Of a stretch of 64,000 nt of DNA, positions 61,652-64,000 are shown piece after piece. The notes below the pieces were generated by a model. It did no database searches. It saw only the letters and a list, made by a program, of their open reading frames with translations, and was not told the origin of the DNA. The translations under genes and the position numbers were made by a program. Source of the DNA: Odiellus spinosus. Taxonomy: Eukaryota > Arthropoda > Arachnida > Opiliones > Phalangiidae. The stretch lies in the NCBI GenBank assembly GCA_963920705.1, contig CAWUCO010000291.1, positions 1,550,001 through 1,614,000 on the forward strand, in the 5' to 3' direction. The stretch's first letter is position 1, and the number at the start of each line of letters is the position of its first letter.

Positions 61652-63061
61652 TGGAGCATGCCAAACTTAAAAAAAACTTGGAGAATGCCAAATTTAAAAA
61701 TAAAACATGAAGTGAGCCAAACTTAAAAAAAAAATGGAGCATGCCAAACTTAAAAATAACATGGAGCATGCCTAACTTAAAAAAAAACATGGAGGATTAC
61801 AAACTTAAAAAAAACACATGGAGCATGCCAAATTTAAAAATAAAACATGAAGCAAACCAAACTTAAAAAAACACATGGAGCATGCCAAATTTAAAAATAA
61901 AACATGAAGCAAACCAAACTTAAAAAACTTGGAGGATTACAAACTTAAAAAAAACTTGGAGGATTACAAACTTAAAAAAAAACTTGAAGGATTACTAACT
62001 TAAAAAAAACTTGGAGAATGCCAAACTTAAAAAAAGGGGTTGCCAAACTTAAAAAAACATGGATGACGCCAAACTAAAAAAACCTGGAGGATGCCAAACT
62101 TAAAAAAAACATGGAGCATACCAAACTTAAAAAAAACATGGAGGATGCCAAATTTAAAAAAAAAAAAATTGGAGGACGCAAGTTTAAAAAAAGGGGTTGC
62201 CAAACTTAAAAAAAACATGGAGCATGCCAAACTTAAAAAAAAAACATGGAGCATGCCGAACTTAAAAAAAAATATGGAGGATGCCAAACTTAAAAAATGG
62301 AGCATGCTAAACTTAAAAAAATATAGAGGATGCCAAACTTAAAAAAAACATGGAGCTATGGAGCATGTCAAACTAAAAAAATGGAGGGTGCCAAACTTAA
62401 AAAAAAGGAGGATGCCAAACTTAAAAAAAAGCATGGAGGATGCCAAACTTAAAAAAAGAAAAAACAGGGAGCATGCCAAACTTAAAAAAAGAAAAAACAG
62501 GGAGCATGCCAAACTTAAAAAAAGAAAAAACAGGGAGCATGCCAAACTTAAAAAAAGAAAAAACAGGGAGCATGCCAAACTTTAAAAAACCGTGGAGTAT
62601 GTAAAACTTAAAAAAAACATGGAGGATGCCAAATTAAAAAAAAACATGGAGCATGCCATATTAAAAAAACATGGATAATGCCAAACTTAAAAAAAAATTA
62701 GGATGCCAAACTTAAAAAAAACATGGAGCATGCCAAACTTAAAAAACATGGAGAATGCCAAATTTAAAAATAAAACATGAAACCAGCCAAACTTAAAAAA
62801 CATGGACGATTACAAACTTAAAAAACATGGACGATTACAAACTTAAAAAAAAACATGGAGGATCCCAAACTTAAAAAAAAAATTTTGGTGGATGCCAAAC
62901 TTAAAGAAAGGGGTTGCCAAACTTAAAAAACATGGATGATGCTAAACTTAAAAAACATGGAGGAAGCCAAGCTTTAAAAAAAACATGGAGCTTGCCAAAC
63001 TTAAAAAAACATGGAGGATTACAAACTTAAAAAAACATGGAGGATTACAAACTTAAAAAAA
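61652..63061 (+). repeat. 1.41-kb tandem unit, copy 2
   Basis: Direct repeat of 60244-61651 with few differences, mostly in A-run length. Confidence 0.88.
62458..62589 (+). repeat. 33-bp sub-array, 4 units (fourth locus)
   Basis: Units start at 62458, 62491, 62524 and 62557, all with GCATGCC. Confidence 0.92.
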
Positions 63062-63118
63062 CGTGGAGCATGCCAAACTTAAAAAAAAAAACATGGAGGA
63101 TGCCAAACTTAAAAAAAA
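62697..63118 (+). repeat. 422-bp tandem unit, copy 1
   Basis: Starts AATTAGGATGCC and includes GAAACCAGCC, two GGACGATTACAAAC monomers, TTTGGTGGATGCC, AAGGGGTTGCC and GGAAGCCAAGC. It is repeated at once at 63119, and an older copy lies at 61286-61660. Confidence 0.88.
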
Positions 63119-63540
63119 ATTAGGATGCCAAACTTAAAAAAAACATGGAGCATGCCAAACTTAAAAAACATGGAGAATGCCAAATTTAAAAATAAAACAT
63201 GAAACCAGCCAAACTTAAAAAAACATGGACGATTACAAACTTAAAAAACATGGACGATTACAAACTTAAAAAAAAACATGGAGGATCCCAAACTTAAAAA
63301 AAAAATTTGGTGGATGCCAAACTTAAAGAAAGGGGTTGCCAAACTTAAAAAACATGGATGATGCTAAACTTAAAAAACATGGAGGAAGCCAAGCTTTAAA
63401 AAAAACATGGAGCTTGCCAAACTTAAAAAAACATGGAGGATTACAAACTTAAAAAAACATGGAGGATTACAAACTTAAAAAAACGTGGAGCATGCCAAAC
63501 TTAAAAAAAAAAACATGGAGGATGCCAAACTTAAAAAAAA
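63119..63540 (+). repeat. 422-bp tandem unit, copy 2
   Basis: Second copy of 62697-63118. The repeated stretch is itself the tail of the 1.41-kb unit, so exchange has acted at nested scales here. Confidence 0.88.
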
Positions 63541-64000
63541 AAACATGGAGGATGCCAAACTTAAAAAAAAAACATGGTAGATTACAAACTTAAAAAAACA
63601 TGGAGCATGCGAAACCTAAAAAAACATGGAGGATGCCAAACTTAAAAAAAAAACATGGAGCTTGCGAAACTTAAAAAACAACATGGAGGATGCCAAACTT
63701 AAAAAAACATGGAGCATGCGAAACTTAAAAAAACATGGAGCATGCCAAAATTAAAAAAAACTTGGAGGATGCCAAACTTAAAAAAAAACATGGATGATGC
63801 GAAACTTAAAAAAACATGAAGGTAGCCAAACTTAAAAAAACATGGAGCATGCCAAACTTAAAAAAAAACATGGAGGATGCCAAACTTAAAAAAAAAACTA
63901 GGAGGATGACAAACTTAAAAAAAAATTGGAGCATGCTAAATTTAAAATTAAAACATGAAGCAAGCCAAACTTAAATAAAACATGGAAAATTACAAACTTA

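Larger units (their letters stand above)
57140..61665 (+). repeat. Long-range duplicated block, copy 2
   Basis: Partner of 40815-45000. LINE copy 2 lies between the two blocks and is in neither, so it gives no direct date for the duplication. Confidence 0.8.
51468..64000 (+). repeat. Satellite array block 6 (A-rich strand on top)
   Basis: 12.5 kb from the second LINE to the window end in one orientation, with the same variants as block 5. The GGAGCTATGG marker occurs at 55154, 55967, 57436, 59861, 60941 and 62352. From about 63540 the monomers become simpler, with several GCATGCGAAAC variants not seen earlier. No gene-like sequence was found, and the array continues past the window. Confidence 0.96.

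Noticed and set aside
489-63000. Dozens of 60-127 codon open frames, lysine-rich on one strand and phenylalanine-rich on the other
   Set aside because: They are translations of the satellite unit. Frames shift whenever an A-run changes length, starts are inside monomers, frames overlap on both strands, and nothing outside the repeat supports a gene.
9408-63540. Large duplications as assembly errors
   Set aside because: Not excluded, but most copies differ by scattered substitutions and monomer gains, which simple assembly duplication would not create. Long reads would settle it.
1-64000. CRISPR-like direct repeats
   Set aside because: There are no unique spacers between repeats, the repeats vary, there are no cas genes, and the context is eukaryotic.
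1-64000. Telomeric repeat or CENP-B box
   Set aside because: No TTAGG or TTAGGG runs, and no CENP-B-box-like motif in the common monomers that I could see.

Overview
This is a piece of eukaryotic, probably invertebrate animal, heterochromatin-like DNA. About 59 of the 64 kb is one diverged AT-rich tandem repeat with a unit of roughly 25-30 bp. On its A-rich strand the unit reads GGAGGATGCCAAACTTAA, then an A-tract of about 5-9, then a CAT that joins the next GGAG. I found no intact host gene, tRNA, rRNA, CRISPR array or prokaryotic feature. The only non-satellite DNA is two broken copies of one LINE (non-LTR retrotransposon) with CR1/Jockey-like endonuclease and reverse transcriptase. The organism cannot be named from the sequence.

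Layout: 1-17212 carries the satellite with its T-rich strand on top. 17213-19683 is flipped (A-rich on top), 19684-23854 flips back, and from 23855 to the end the A-rich strand stays on top. The first and last flips coincide with long inverted repeats (16540-17213 with 18931-19575, and 23536-23836 with 23975-24271). LINE copy 1 lies at 33080-35948: it has a 5' region with an 87-bp direct duplication and endonuclease and RT remnants, and it is cut short at its 3' end. LINE copy 2 lies at 49367-51467: it is truncated at the 5' end but has a complete 3' end with a hairpin and a TTTGAA tail.

The satellite has strong multi-scale structure. Variant monomers occur in fixed orders and whole blocks are duplicated: 5.45 kb (591-6042 and 7033-12480), 1.4 kb (19796-21210 and 21211-22665), 2.1 kb (43949-46060 and 46061-48149), 1.47 kb (55386-58155) and 1.41 kb (60244-63061). 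A colinear 4.2-4.5 kb block recurs about 16.3-16.6 kb away (40815-45000 and 57140-61665). This is the expected footprint of repeated unequal exchange, segmental duplication and inversion.

Many 60-120 codon open frames exist on both strands because the unit is often 27 bp (nine codons) and poor in stops. They spell the same lysine-rich or phenylalanine-rich nonapeptides over and over, and I do not regard them as genes. All identity and alignment statements were made by eye. Block edges are accurate to perhaps 10-40 bp.
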